Source of the DNA: a virus
Direction: 5' to 3' (one strand)
DNA: 37,968 nt
Virus record (IMG/VR): IMGVR_UViG_3300020185_000122
Location: 1-37,968 of that record
In this document: piece by piece, positions 20,503-29,740 of the stretch
Numbering within the stretch: position 1 is the first letter of the stretch
Layout: each line of letters opens with the position of its first letter
Translations under genes and position numbers: made by a program
Notes under the pieces: model-generated
The model's input: the letters and a program-made list of their open reading frames with translations, nothing else
What the model was told of the DNA's origin: nothing
Database searches by the model: none

Positions 20503-20892
20503 ATGTCAGAATTTAGTAATTATTCAGAAAATTTAGTAATAAATGTATTATTGAGAGCAGCATCTCATACAGGGGCAACTACTATTTATGTTGGTTTATA
20601 TACATCAGACCCTACAGATGGCAATACTGGTGATGAACTTCCATTTACTAATGCTTATGCTAGAACAGCTGTTACTTTTGTTGCTCCAGTTGATGGTGTT
20701 TCGTCTAACATTGATGCAATAGAGTTTCCACAAGCAACAGGAAATTGGGGTACAGTAGGATGGATAGGAATTCTTGATGCAGCTACAAGTGGTGATTTAA
20801 TTGCCCATTCACCATTAGATGTTAGTAAAACTATTGATACAGGCGATATATTTAAGATTGCAACAGGTAATCTTACAATAACAGTATCTTAA
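20503..20892 (+). CDS. Fibre/decoration-like protein (Gp80 family), 129 aa
   Basis: TTIYVGLYTSDPTDGNTGDE, ARTAVTFVAP, EFPQATGNWGTVGWIGILDA and GDIFKIATGNLTITVS are the features of the small beta-sandwich family often called phage tail fibre or head decoration (Gp80). It begins after a short gap from the adaptor. It might sit on the head or at the fibre base. Confidence 0.75.
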   Translation: MSEFSNYSENLVINVLLRAASHTGATTIYVGLYTSDPTDGNTGDELPFTNAYARTAVTFVAPVDGVSSNIDAIEFPQATGNWGTVGWIGILDAATSGDLIAHSPLDVSKTIDTGDIFKIATGNLTITVS

Positions 20893-20917
20893 TTAGATAA
20901 ATTAGAGGAAAAGTAAT

Positions 20918-23380
20918 ATGTCAACAATAGTATTAAGGTCAGTTAAAGGCTCTCCACTTACCCATAATGAGGTAGATGATAATTTTAATAATTTAAATGT
21001 AGATAAAATACAAAGTGGTGATACTGTTGCAGCTTTAACAATTACATCTCTTGTAACTACTAATGATGCAACTATCAACGGAGTTACTGTTGGTAAAGGT
21101 CTTGCTAGTGGCTCTCTAAACACAGCATTAGGTGTTAATGCTATGAACGCTATTACATCAGGTAACGCTAATACTGGGCTTGGTAATGAAGCACTAGGAG
21201 CAGCAACCACAGGAGGTAACAATACAGCAGTAGGTTCTTTCTCACTTGGAGCTGCAACACTTACAGGTTCTGAAAATACTTCAGTAGGTTCTTCTGCTTT
21301 AAGAAATACTACTTCTGGTGCTAACAATGTAGCAGTAGGATATTTAGCTTTAAATGCTAATACCACAGGTACTAATAATGTAGCAATTGGACATAATGCA
21401 GGAAAAAGTAATATTTCAGGTGGTGTTAATGTATTTGTAGGTAGAAATGCAGGTGATGCAAATACTACAGGCGAAAACAATACAGCTATAGGTAATAGTG
21501 CTTTAGGTGCAAATACTACAGCTTCAAACAATACTGCTTTAGGTTCAAGTGCTTTACTTGCAAATACTGTAGGTAGAGAAAACGTAGCTGTGGGTAAAGA
21601 TGGTTTAGTTACTAATACAACAGCTAGTTATAGCACAGCAGTAGGTTATCAAGCTCTTTATACTAATAATGGAACAACTAACACAGCAGTAGGTCACAGT
21701 GCTTTATTTAATAACACTTCAGCAACTTCAAACGTAGCTATTGGGTCTGCTGCTTTATATTCAAACACAACAGCATCTAACAACACTGCCGTAGGTACAA
21801 ATTCTTTATTAGCTAATACTGAAGGTTTTAAAAATACTGCTATAGGTCAAGGTGCTTTAGAAGATAATACAACAGGTGATAACCTTACTGCTATAGGTCA
21901 AGGTGCTTTAGGAGATAATACTACTGCCAATAATAATACTGCTGTAGGCAAATCTGCTCTGCGTGTAAACACCACAGGAACACAAAACACAGCTGTTGGT
22001 TCTTTTTCATTAGTTACTAACACAATAGGAGCTAACAATACAGCAGTAGGTTTTCAAGCACTGCTTGATAATAGCACAGGTGATTTTAATGTAGCATTAG
22101 GTAAAAATGCTCTTTATGCAAATACTTCAGCAAGTTTTAATACAGCTATAGGAACAAATACTTTACAGGCTAATTTAACAGGTAGTAGTAATGTAGGTGT
22201 AGGTCACAGTGTTTTATTTAGAAATACTACAGGAGATAACAACACAGGACTTGGTCAAAGTAGTCTGTTAGATAATACAACAGGTAGTAGTCTTACAGCT
22301 GTGGGCAAAAATGCTTTACTAGCTAACACGATTGGAATTCAAAATACAGCAGTAGGTAATAATGCTTTAGCAGCTAATTTATCTGCAGATTACAACACAG
22401 CAGTTGGTTCTAGTGCTTTACTAGTCAACACCACTGGAACTCAAAATGTAGCAGTTGGTACTAGTGCTTTAGCTACTAATAATGGAACTTCAAATGTTGC
22501 AATAGGTATAAGTGCTTCATTAAATAATACATCAGGGGGTAACAATACAGCTGTTGGTGCAAATGTTTTACGCACAAATACAACGGGTACAGATAATGTT
22601 GCTGTTGGCTATAATGCTTTATATACAAATAATGCAATTTATAACACAGCGTTAGGTGCTCAAGCTTTACAAGCTAATACAACTGCGGCTCAAAACACAG
22701 CAGTAGGCAGGGCTGCTTTACTTCAAAATACAACAGGTCAATATAATACTTCTATAGGTTACAATGCTCTTGGTGAATTAACTACAGGACAACAAAACAC
22801 TGCTATTGGTAGACTTGCAGGGAGTGCTTCTACTACAGGCAATTACAATACATTTTTGGGCTATTTTGCAAGACCATCATCAGCAGGTCAAGATAGTACT
22901 AATGTTATTGGGCATAGTGTAGTAGGAGCGGCTGGATATACTACTCTTGGTATAGGTAATTCCGAAATTCGTGCACTTCATGGCAATACAACATGGGCAG
23001 CTGTATCAGATAGACGATATAAAAAAGACATTAAAGATTCAACAGCAGGACTTAAATTTGTTAATGACTTAAAACCACGAACTTTTAAATACAAAAATAA
23101 AGGTGACTTACCTACTACTTTTAGAGCTTATGAAAAAGATTCAGATACAGTTTATAAAGATTCAAAAACTCAACATGGTTTTATAGCTCAAGAAGTTAAA
23201 GATGCTATTGATGCAAACCCTGAAATTAAAGATGGATTTAAAATGTGGGATAGTCGTGATGATGGCTCTCAAGAAGTTGCAGAATCAGCAGTTATTCCAG
23301 TTTTAGTAAAAGCAATACAAGAACTCTCTACAAAAGTAGAGGAATTACAAACTGAAATTAAAACTTTGAAAGGAAACTAA
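20918..23380 (+). CDS. Repeat-rich tail fibre/spike with self-cleaving S74 chaperone, 820 aa
   Basis: Residues about 1-40 (STIVLRSVKGSPLTHNEVDD, FNNLN) form an attachment tip. From about 65 to 670 I count 35 copies of an N-(T/V)-x-(V/I/L)-G-x-x-(A/S)-L unit spaced about 17 residues, a YadA-head-like trimeric beta-roll. The C-terminus is a peptidase S74 intramolecular chaperone: SDRRYKKDI, with S697-D698 as the cleavage dyad, then GFIAQEVKDAI, and a final coiled coil (IQELSTKVEELQTEIKTL). It would fold the trimer and then cut itself off. This is the probable receptor-binding protein. Confidence 0.9.
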   Translation: MSTIVLRSVKGSPLTHNEVDDNFNNLNVDKIQSGDTVAALTITSLVTTNDATINGVTVGKGLASGSLNTALGVNAMNAITSGNANTGLGNEALGAATTGGNNTAVGSFSLGAATLTGSENTSVGSSALRNTTSGANNVAVGYLALNANTTGTNNVAIGHNAGKSNISGGVNVFVGRNAGDANTTGENNTAIGNSALGANTTASNNTALGSSALLANTVGRENVAVGKDGLVTNTTASYSTAVGYQALYTNNGTTNTAVGHSALFNNTSATSNVAIGSAALYSNTTASNNTAVGTNSLLANTEGFKNTAIGQGALEDNTTGDNLTAIGQGALGDNTTANNNTAVGKSALRVNTTGTQNTAVGSFSLVTNTIGANNTAVGFQALLDNSTGDFNVALGKNALYANTSASFNTAIGTNTLQANLTGSSNVGVGHSVLFRNTTGDNNTGLGQSSLLDNTTGSSLTAVGKNALLANTIGIQNTAVGNNALAANLSADYNTAVGSSALLVNTTGTQNVAVGTSALATNNGTSNVAIGISASLNNTSGGNNTAVGANVLRTNTTGTDNVAVGYNALYTNNAIYNTALGAQALQANTTAAQNTAVGRAALLQNTTGQYNTSIGYNALGELTTGQQNTAIGRLAGSASTTGNYNTFLGYFARPSSAGQDSTNVIGHSVVGAAGYTTLGIGNSEIRALHGNTTWAAVSDRRYKKDIKDSTAGLKFVNDLKPRTFKYKNKGDLPTTFRAYEKDSDTVYKDSKTQHGFIAQEVKDAIDANPEIKDGFKMWDSRDDGSQEVAESAVIPVLVKAIQELSTKVEELQTEIKTLKGN

Positions 23381-23381
23381 A

Positions 23382-23627
23382 ATGACTGACCAAATTACAA
23401 CAGCAGATATAAAAACAGCAGAAGCAATAGCACAAGACTATTCTGCAATGCTAGATTCTGTAAACTTAATTGATAAGATGAAAAATAACCCACCTAAAGA
23501 TATGATGACTGACGAAGAAATAGCAGATTGTATCTCTAGGAATGTAGAACATCTTGAAATTATGTTAACACGAGACTACTGGACAGATGAGGATATGACA
23601 GCAGTAAATGCAGCAATCGTTGAATAA
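23382..23627 (+). CDS. Hypothetical protein after the fibre gene, 81 aa
   Basis: Acidic helical protein (IKTAEAIAQDYSAMLDSVNL; MTDEEIADCISRNVEHLEIM) with a C-terminal EDMTAVNAAIVE. It starts one base after the fibre stop. Small genes of this sort next to fibres may be assembly chaperones; the family is not recognised. Confidence 0.75.
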   Translation: MTDQITTADIKTAEAIAQDYSAMLDSVNLIDKMKNNPPKDMMTDEEIADCISRNVEHLEIMLTRDYWTDEDMTAVNAAIVE

Positions 23628-23652
23628 TTTTAACTAACTAAAGGAAAACATA

Positions 23653-23889
23653 ATGGCAAAAAATAAACAAGAAACCATTAAAACAAATATTAAAATAGAT
23701 GATGTTGATTATCAATATGAAGATATGAAGCCAGAGCAACAAACAATGGTTAACCATATTGCTGATTTAGATAAAAAGCTTAATGGCATAAAATTTAATG
23801 CTGACCAACTGCAAGTTGGCAAGGATGCTTTTGTAAATATGTTAAAAACATCTTTAACATCTACAGAAGAAAAAGAAGTACAACAATAA
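23653..23889 (+). CDS. DUF6447-like protein, 78 aa
   Basis: IKIDDVDYQYEDMKPEQQTM, VNHIADLDKKLNGIKFN and ADQLQVGKDAFVNMLK match my memory of DUF6447, which is frequent in marine phages near fibre genes; function unknown. A beta hairpin followed by a coiled-coil pair. AAAGGAAAACATA precedes the ATG. Confidence 0.7.
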   Translation: MAKNKQETIKTNIKIDDVDYQYEDMKPEQQTMVNHIADLDKKLNGIKFNADQLQVGKDAFVNMLKTSLTSTEEKEVQQ

Positions 23890-23905
23890 TTACTAGGAGT
23901 AATCA

Positions 23906-24448
23906 ATGAGTGGTGCAAATTATGTTGATTACGATTATTGGGATTATGGCTACTGTGTAGGCGATATAAGAGCTATTGAGTTTGGTTCAGCAGATATTAA
24001 TGCCAGTGTATCGTTAACAATAAATGGTGGAGTTGTTTATAGTTCAGAAGCAGCCATTACAGTCACTGGAACTGTTTCTGCTAATGGAGCAAGAGTTCAA
24101 TTCAATGGTGCTGACATTACAGCGTTTGCAAATGTAACGGCATTAGGTGGTGTTCTATTTGATGGTATTGCTGATATTAACGCAAAAGCTGTTGTTACAG
24201 CTAGTGCTTTTTCTATACATACTGGTAGTGCAGATATAAATGCTTTTTTATCTGTTACTGTTGATGGTGAGGTTCTGGGCAAAAATTGGATTACTTCTCC
24301 AGTCAGTAGCGATACATGGACAGTCATACCTGATAGTGCATTATTAAGATATGTTGTTCCAATATATTGGGAAGAAGGATATGTATTAGAAAAAGAGGGA
24401 ATATGGACAGATACAAAACCTGTAGAAAATAAATGGTTATTGCACTAA
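23906..24448 (+). CDS. Beta-repeat structural protein, 180 aa
   Basis: Four units of the form A-D-I-x-A-x-x-x-V-T with about 30-residue spacing (ADINASVSLTINGG; ADITAFANVTALGG; ADINAKAVVTASAF; ADINAFLSVTVDGE) cover residues 25-120. A non-repeat C-terminus follows (WTVIPDSALLRYVVPIYWEE). AGGAG precedes the start. Likely a small tail or fibre component; the family is unknown. Confidence 0.75.
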   Translation: MSGANYVDYDYWDYGYCVGDIRAIEFGSADINASVSLTINGGVVYSSEAAITVTGTVSANGARVQFNGADITAFANVTALGGVLFDGIADINAKAVVTASAFSIHTGSADINAFLSVTVDGEVLGKNWITSPVSSDTWTVIPDSALLRYVVPIYWEEGYVLEKEGIWTDTKPVENKWLLH

Positions 24449-24468
24449 TAAAATTTTAAGGAAAAACA

Positions 24469-25608
24469 ATGGCAAAGACTAAAGTATCACAATGGGATAG
24501 TGTTGCAGCTAATAACACTGATATAAATGCAATAAACATAAATGAGGGATGTCCCCCTTCTACCATCAATAATGCTATTCGTGAAATGATGGCTCAAATT
24601 AAAGATTGGCAAGATGGTTCTAGTGGAGACAGTTGGACTAGTACAGGCACATTAGATATTACAGGTTCATTAAAATTAGATGGAGATTTAGGTCTTGCTG
24701 GACAGGTAATAGAATCTCGTGGCTCTACAGATACACCTAGATGGAAAAGTTTAGGCACAATGTCTTTACAAAATTATACTACTGTAAATATTACAGGTGG
24801 TTCAATAACAACTACTGGTTCTTTAGATGTAACTGGTGCATTAAAGTTAGATAGTTCTGTAGGAACATCAGGACAAGTTTTAGTCTCTAGTGGTACATCA
24901 GCAACTCCTACTTGGGGTGATGCTTTTGTCACAGGCATGATAATGTTATGGTCAGGTAGTATAGGGACTGTGCCTAGTGGTTGGAGATTATGTGATGGTG
25001 GTGGTGGCACTCCTAATTTAATGAATAGGTTTGTAGTAGGTGCAGGTTCTAGTTATGCAGTAAATGCAAAAGATGGTAGTGCTGATGCAACATTAGTAAG
25101 TCATTCTCATACTTTATCAGGAACAGCTGCTGCTAGTTCTATATCAGGAACAGCTGCTGCTAGTGCTGTAACTGGCTCAACTGGAGGAGGTGGTGGTCAT
25201 AACCACACAGCATCTACAAGTGTAGCTACCAAAACAGGATTAAACGGAACATTAACTCTAATTAATAGGGGTGGTACTTCTGGTGCTCAATCTTTAATGA
25301 GAGCTTCAACAGGTTCTATTACAAGAGCAACAAGTGGTCAAGGCAACTTTGCTCAAGGTTGGGAAGGTGAAGGTGGCTCTAACTCATCTAAAGCAACATT
25401 TGCATTAGACCACAATCACATTGCTACAACTACTAACGTAGCTGTTGGAAATCATACGCACACTTTGTCTGGAACGGCAGCAGCAAGTTCTATATCAGGA
25501 ACGGCAGCAGCAAGTTCTATATCTGGTACAGCAGTTGCAACTGGTTCATCAGCAACTAACGCTAACTTACCTCCTTACTATGCTCTTGCATACATAATGA
25601 AACTATAA
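24469..25608 (+). CDS. Tail fibre with collar domain, 379 aa
   Basis: A phage tail collar domain lies near residues 155-195: GMIMLWSGSIGTVPSGWRLC, then PNLMNRFVVGAG. After it come histidine pairs of H-x-H form (SHSHTL, GHNHTA, DHNHIA, NHTHTL), which in T4 gp37-type fibres coordinate metal along the trimer axis, and SGTAAAS/SIS repeats encoded by near-identical DNA. The N-terminal part holds TSTGTLDITGSLKLDGDLG and a second similar block. Likely a short trimeric fibre. Confidence 0.85.
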   Translation: MAKTKVSQWDSVAANNTDINAININEGCPPSTINNAIREMMAQIKDWQDGSSGDSWTSTGTLDITGSLKLDGDLGLAGQVIESRGSTDTPRWKSLGTMSLQNYTTVNITGGSITTTGSLDVTGALKLDSSVGTSGQVLVSSGTSATPTWGDAFVTGMIMLWSGSIGTVPSGWRLCDGGGGTPNLMNRFVVGAGSSYAVNAKDGSADATLVSHSHTLSGTAAASSISGTAAASAVTGSTGGGGGHNHTASTSVATKTGLNGTLTLINRGGTSGAQSLMRASTGSITRATSGQGNFAQGWEGEGGSNSSKATFALDHNHIATTTNVAVGNHTHTLSGTAAASSISGTAAASSISGTAVATGSSATNANLPPYYALAYIMKL

Positions 25609-25609
25609 T

Positions 25610-27046
25610 ATGGCAACTCAAAGATTACAATTTACCGAATGGCTACCAGACCAACCTGCTAATGCAGGTAGCTTAAATGATGCTAAAAATGTATATCCTA
25701 CTGGTGTAGGGTACGCACCATTTCCTAGTTCTTTAGACTTTTCTAATTCTGCTAGTGAAGATTTAAATAGTATCTTTGTAGCAAAGTGGAATGATGATGT
25801 GCAAGTGTTTGTAGGTAGTAGCACTAAAATATATAAACTTAATAACACCACATTAAATTTAGAAGATGTATCAAAATCAGGTGGATATGGTGGTAATAGT
25901 GTATGGAGATTTGAACAATTTGGTAGAGCTGTAATAGCAACTAATGGCTCACAAAAAATACAATATTGGACTGTTGGACTTTCTGCAAATTTTAGTGATT
26001 TAGCAGTAGCAGCACCTATTGCAAAAGACATTGCTGTGGTTCGTGATTTTGTTTTTGCAGGAAATTTATTAACTGGTGATGAACCTGATAAAGTGCAATG
26101 GTCAGATATTAATGATGAAACAGATTGGACTTCTGGAGCTACAAGCCAAAGTGACTTTCAAATAATTCCTGATGGTGGCAATGTTCAAGCTATTACAGGT
26201 GGTGAATTTGGTATGGTATTTTTAGAAAAGGCTGTGGTCAGAGCCAGTTATATAGGAAGCCCCCTTTTCTTCCAATTTGATACAATATCAAATGGTTTGG
26301 GATGTTTAGAAGGTAACTCTGTTGTCAGGTATGCTAACACTAGCTTTTTCTTATCAGATGATGGTTGGTATGCTACTGATGGACAAACAGTAACAAACAT
26401 AGGATTAGAAAAAGTAGATAGATATTTTTTTAGTAATGCAGATTTAACAAAAATAAATACTATTAGTGCTGCCGTAGACCCAGTTAAAAATTTAGTGGTA
26501 TGGAACTATGCTAATGTAGATGGTAACAGAAGTCTTATTATGTATAATTGGCAACTACAAAAATGGTCAAGAGCTGAAACAACATCAGATGTAATAGGAA
26601 CAATTGCTTCAGTTGGTGAAACAATAGAAAGTTTAGAAACTAAACTAGGATATACAGACCTAGATACAGTCCCTGCATCACTAGACTCAAGGTTATGGGT
26701 TGGTGGTAAATTCTTGTTTGCTGGAACTAAAGGGAATAAAATTATTACATTTACAGGAACGTCTATAACACCACAACTTATTACTACAGACATAGAGGTT
26801 GGTTATAACTCTGTAGCAACATTAGCAAGACCACAAATAGATAATGGAACAGCACAGGTTGCAGTAGCTAGTCGCAGAGAACTAGATGACACAATTGGAT
26901 TTAGTCCATTTGTTCTTGCTACAAAAGAGGGTAGATGTAGTTTAAGAAGTGCAGGTAGGTATCATAGATTTAATGTTCAACCTACAGGCAACTGGACAAC
27001 GGCTATGGCAGTAGATGTAGATATAAAATTACAAGGTAATAGATAA
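25610..27046 (+). CDS. P22 gp10-like packaged-DNA stabilisation protein, 478 aa
   Basis: MATQRLQFTEWLPDQPANAG, VYPTGVGYAPFPS, FGRAVIATNGSQKIQYW, DFVFAGNLLTGDEPDKVQWS and SPLFFQFDTISNGLGC are those of the gp10-like tail hub family. Internal repeats suggest a beta-propeller. It closes the portal channel after packaging and links to the tail needle or fibres. It starts two bases after the collar fibre and its stop overlaps the next ATG. Confidence 0.85.
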   Translation: MATQRLQFTEWLPDQPANAGSLNDAKNVYPTGVGYAPFPSSLDFSNSASEDLNSIFVAKWNDDVQVFVGSSTKIYKLNNTTLNLEDVSKSGGYGGNSVWRFEQFGRAVIATNGSQKIQYWTVGLSANFSDLAVAAPIAKDIAVVRDFVFAGNLLTGDEPDKVQWSDINDETDWTSGATSQSDFQIIPDGGNVQAITGGEFGMVFLEKAVVRASYIGSPLFFQFDTISNGLGCLEGNSVVRYANTSFFLSDDGWYATDGQTVTNIGLEKVDRYFFSNADLTKINTISAAVDPVKNLVVWNYANVDGNRSLIMYNWQLQKWSRAETTSDVIGTIASVGETIESLETKLGYTDLDTVPASLDSRLWVGGKFLFAGTKGNKIITFTGTSITPQLITTDIEVGYNSVATLARPQIDNGTAQVAVASRRELDDTIGFSPFVLATKEGRCSLRSAGRYHRFNVQPTGNWTTAMAVDVDIKLQGNR

Positions 27047-27366
27047 TGTCGCATCATAGAATGTATCGTACACTTCCCTATCAAGGTGGTGACCCCAGAG
27101 CTGTAGCAGAAGTAGTTAATAATGCTATGAATGGTAAAACTAATAATAGTGGTACTTTTACTTTATTAACATCAGTGACAGAAACTACAGTCAGTAACGA
27201 AAGAGCAGGTTTTGATTCAGTGATTATATTTTCGCCTACATCAGTAACGGCTGCAGAAGAAACACATTACACATATATTAAAACAAAAGCAAAAGGTAGT
27301 TTTACTGTAGGGCATAGAAATACATCTAATACTGATGTAACATATGATTATATCATTGTTGGATAA
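27046..27366 (+). CDS. Hypothetical structural protein, 106 aa
   Basis: HHRMYRTLPYQGGDPRAVAE then VVNNAMNGKTNNSGTFTLL, followed by paired strands (TTVSNERAGFDSVIIFSPTS, GSFTVGHRNTSNTDVTYDYI). All-beta C-terminus and no Cys. A short protein in this position is common in related podoviruses, without known function. Coupled to the gp10-like gene. Confidence 0.75.
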   Translation: MSHHRMYRTLPYQGGDPRAVAEVVNNAMNGKTNNSGTFTLLTSVTETTVSNERAGFDSVIIFSPTSVTAAEETHYTYIKTKAKGSFTVGHRNTSNTDVTYDYIIVG

Positions 27367-27371
27367 ATTTT

Positions 27372-27782
27372 ATGAAGCTCTATGTAGTGCCTACGAATCA
27401 AGTGCAAAGATTTTGGTATCTTGCAGAACCTTTATTACAAAAAGCATTAGAAAAAGGTAACGGAGAATTTACAGCAGGACAATTAAAACTGCTAGTTACT
27501 CAAGGTCAGCAACAATTGCTATTAGCTATGCAAGAAAATATTTGTCATGGGGCAACAACTGTACAGTGGATTAATTACCCTAATGACAGAGTTGCTTATA
27601 TAACTTATTTAGGTGGTAAAGATATCAAAGAAGTTGCAGATGAGTTTAAAGAATGGGTTAGGCAAAATGGTGGGACTTCAATTCAATGCTCTACTAAATA
27701 CGAAAGTATTGCAAAACTGTTAGTTAAGAAACATGGGTATTATAAAAAATATCAATTGCTAGAATTAAAATTAAGTGAATAA
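27372..27782 (+). CDS. GNAT-like protein in the structural cluster, 136 aa
   Basis: The order VPTNQVQRFWYLAEPLLQKA, LKLLVTQGQQQLLLAM, TTVQWINYPNDRVAYITYLG and KKHGYYKKYQLLELKL follows the pattern of truncated GNAT acetyltransferase-like proteins in phage structural modules. The acetyl-CoA loop is not clearly conserved, so it may be structural only. It overlaps the 2OG-oxygenase gene by eight bases, suggesting a functional pair. Confidence 0.6.
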   Translation: MKLYVVPTNQVQRFWYLAEPLLQKALEKGNGEFTAGQLKLLVTQGQQQLLLAMQENICHGATTVQWINYPNDRVAYITYLGGKDIKEVADEFKEWVRQNGGTSIQCSTKYESIAKLLVKKHGYYKKYQLLELKLSE

Positions 27783-28368
27783 AGAAGATTTTTATTTTGA
27801 AATACCTTTTGTATCTCAAATTGCAAAAGATATGTATTATCGTGCTGCAAATGCTCCTGAAAGTGAATGGGTAGATTATTACGCATTTAAAGCATTAGAA
27901 GCTAAAAGTGATTGGGTTGTAGATACTTGGTGGGAACATCTTTATAAGTTGCATCCATTTAAAGCAGGTATATTAAGAATGGAAGCAAATTCTTATTATG
28001 ATTGGCACGTTGATACTAATAGAGGTGCAGGTTTAAATCTTCTATTAAATAATTGGGAATCAAGTCATTGTTTATTTGATAGCAACCCAAACACCAGAAA
28101 CAAAAAACAATTAAGTAAGGATGCAATAGCAGAACATGATTCGCTAGATGATTTTCGTGTTACAAGCAAGTTTACAGAACTAAAATATAAGCCTGACACT
28201 TATTACTTATTTAACGTGCAAGAAGCTCATTCGGTATATAACTTTTCAGGGGCAAGGTATTTATTAACTTTGGAATTTTTAGAAGATAGAACTAAACTTA
28301 ACTATCAACAGCTTTTAAAAGAAATAAAACAATTAATCAAAAGGACTAACAATGATATTGAAACTTAA
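27775..28368 (+). CDS. 2-oxoglutarate/Fe(II) dioxygenase-like protein, GTG start, 197 aa
   Basis: H78-x-D80 in DWHVDTNRG, H152 in QEAHSVYNF and R161 in GARYLLTLEF form the HxD...H iron site and the 2-oxoglutarate-binding Arg nine residues later. Strands ILRMEANSYYDWHVD and YYLFNVQEAH frame them. Length suits a minimal double-stranded beta-helix hydroxylase of the Asp/prolyl type. The GTG start overlaps the previous gene. It sits within virion genes, so the substrate could be a virion protein or a host protein. Enzymatic activity is inferred from the motif. Confidence 0.8.
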   Translation: MNKEDFYFEIPFVSQIAKDMYYRAANAPESEWVDYYAFKALEAKSDWVVDTWWEHLYKLHPFKAGILRMEANSYYDWHVDTNRGAGLNLLLNNWESSHCLFDSNPNTRNKKQLSKDAIAEHDSLDDFRVTSKFTELKYKPDTYYLFNVQEAHSVYNFSGARYLLTLEFLEDRTKLNYQQLLKEIKQLIKRTNNDIET

Positions 28369-29740
28369 AGTATGGCTACTTAAAAAGCTATTAAAAGATG
28401 TAGCAGGATATGGGGTTGAAGGAGACACCAGACTTGCTCACATTAATAAATTTGAAGATAAGCTTCTTAAAGCTGTAGGGGCAGAAGGTTCTATTAATAT
28501 TAAAACAGGATTGATACAGTATAAAGGGGGTGGAGGTGGTGACTCTAAAACTACACAAACTATTGACCCTGCTATCTTGCCATACATAACCTATGGTTTA
28601 GATGAAGCAAAAGGGTTATATGAGGGAGAAAGTCCAAGCTATTACCCTGATGACACCTACGTTCCAGCATCTACACAATCAACTAATGCTATGCAAATGG
28701 CAGAAGCCAGAGCAAGAGCTGGAAGTCCAATGATTGGTCAAGCTCAAAATACTATTAGTGGTATGCAGTCAGCAATAAACCCTGCTTTATCTGGTTATAA
28801 ATCATTGCAAGGAAATAATATTACCACTGGCAACAACGAAGCACTTGGTGGATATAGAGGTTTACAAGGAAATAATATTACTACAGGTACAAATGAGGCA
28901 CTTGCTGGGTACAGAGGTTTACAAGGTGGTAATGTAAATAGAGCATTAGCTGGAACAGAAGCAACAGCAAGAGGAGGTTATTTATCAGCAGGTAATCCAT
29001 ATTTTTCTAGTATGATGGCAAGTGCAGCAAAACCAGCAGTAGACCAATTTAATACAGCTATTAGAGATATTGGTAGTAGAGCATCAGCTGCTGGCAGATA
29101 TGGGTCAGGTGCAATGGGTGAAATGGAATCACAAGCATCACAAAACCTTGCAGATTCTTTAACTGACAAAGCATCTCAATTAGCTTATAGCAACTATGGT
29201 GCTGAAAGAGGAGCACAAGAAAATGCTATTGCTAGATTAGGTGATATTAGTAATAATCAATTTAATCAACAATTACAAGCAACACAAGGATTAGGTGCTT
29301 TAGGCGAATCACAATATGGCAGAGATATGAGTGCTCAACAGAATACTTTTGCAAATCAATTAGCAGCTACGCAAGGGTTAGGTGCATTAAACGAATCACA
29401 GTTTGGAAGACAAATGAGTGCACAACAAAACAACTTTGCAAACCAACTTGCAGCAACACAAGGTCTTGGTAGCTTATCAGAGCAACAAGCATCAAGACAA
29501 ATGAACGCAGCTCAACTAGCTCCACAAATGGCAGCAGCAGATTATCAAGATATTAATCAATTAGCTAAAGTAGGTCAAACACAAGAAGCATATTCTAAAG
29601 ACAAATTAAATGCAGACATTTCAAGATTTGAATTTAATGAAAACAAACCTTACAACAAATTAAACTCATATCTATCTGCTGTTTATGGTGCTCCTACACC
29701 AGTTAATTCAACTACATCTTCATCAGGTGGGGGTAAATAA
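28352..29740 (+). CDS. Ejection/internal virion protein with repeats, 462 aa
   Basis: A basic N-terminus (MILKLKVWLLKKLLKDVAGY), a Gly linker, then three 19-residue repeats (GYRGLQGNNITTG type, residues about 145-195) and a second set of three 29-residue repeats (ATQGLGALxESQxGRxMSAQ type, about 305-385). Ala/Gln-rich long helices predominate. Typical of P22-like ejection proteins that form a channel through the envelope. The ATG overlaps the oxygenase gene by 17 bases. Confidence 0.75.
   Translation: MILKLKVWLLKKLLKDVAGYGVEGDTRLAHINKFEDKLLKAVGAEGSINIKTGLIQYKGGGGGDSKTTQTIDPAILPYITYGLDEAKGLYEGESPSYYPDDTYVPASTQSTNAMQMAEARARAGSPMIGQAQNTISGMQSAINPALSGYKSLQGNNITTGNNEALGGYRGLQGNNITTGTNEALAGYRGLQGGNVNRALAGTEATARGGYLSAGNPYFSSMMASAAKPAVDQFNTAIRDIGSRASAAGRYGSGAMGEMESQASQNLADSLTDKASQLAYSNYGAERGAQENAIARLGDISNNQFNQQLQATQGLGALGESQYGRDMSAQQNTFANQLAATQGLGALNESQFGRQMSAQQNNFANQLAATQGLGSLSEQQASRQMNAAQLAPQMAAADYQDINQLAKVGQTQEAYSKDKLNADISRFEFNENKPYNKLNSYLSAVYGAPTPVNSTTSSSGGGK

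Noticed and set aside
20902-21531. Reverse-strand open frame (209 aa) opposite the fibre repeats
   Set aside because: Low-complexity mirror of the repeat codons; no supporting signals.
20918-23380. CRISPR-like regular repetition
   Set aside because: Repeats are protein-level, about 51 bases apart with variable DNA, and continuous in one reading frame of a fibre.
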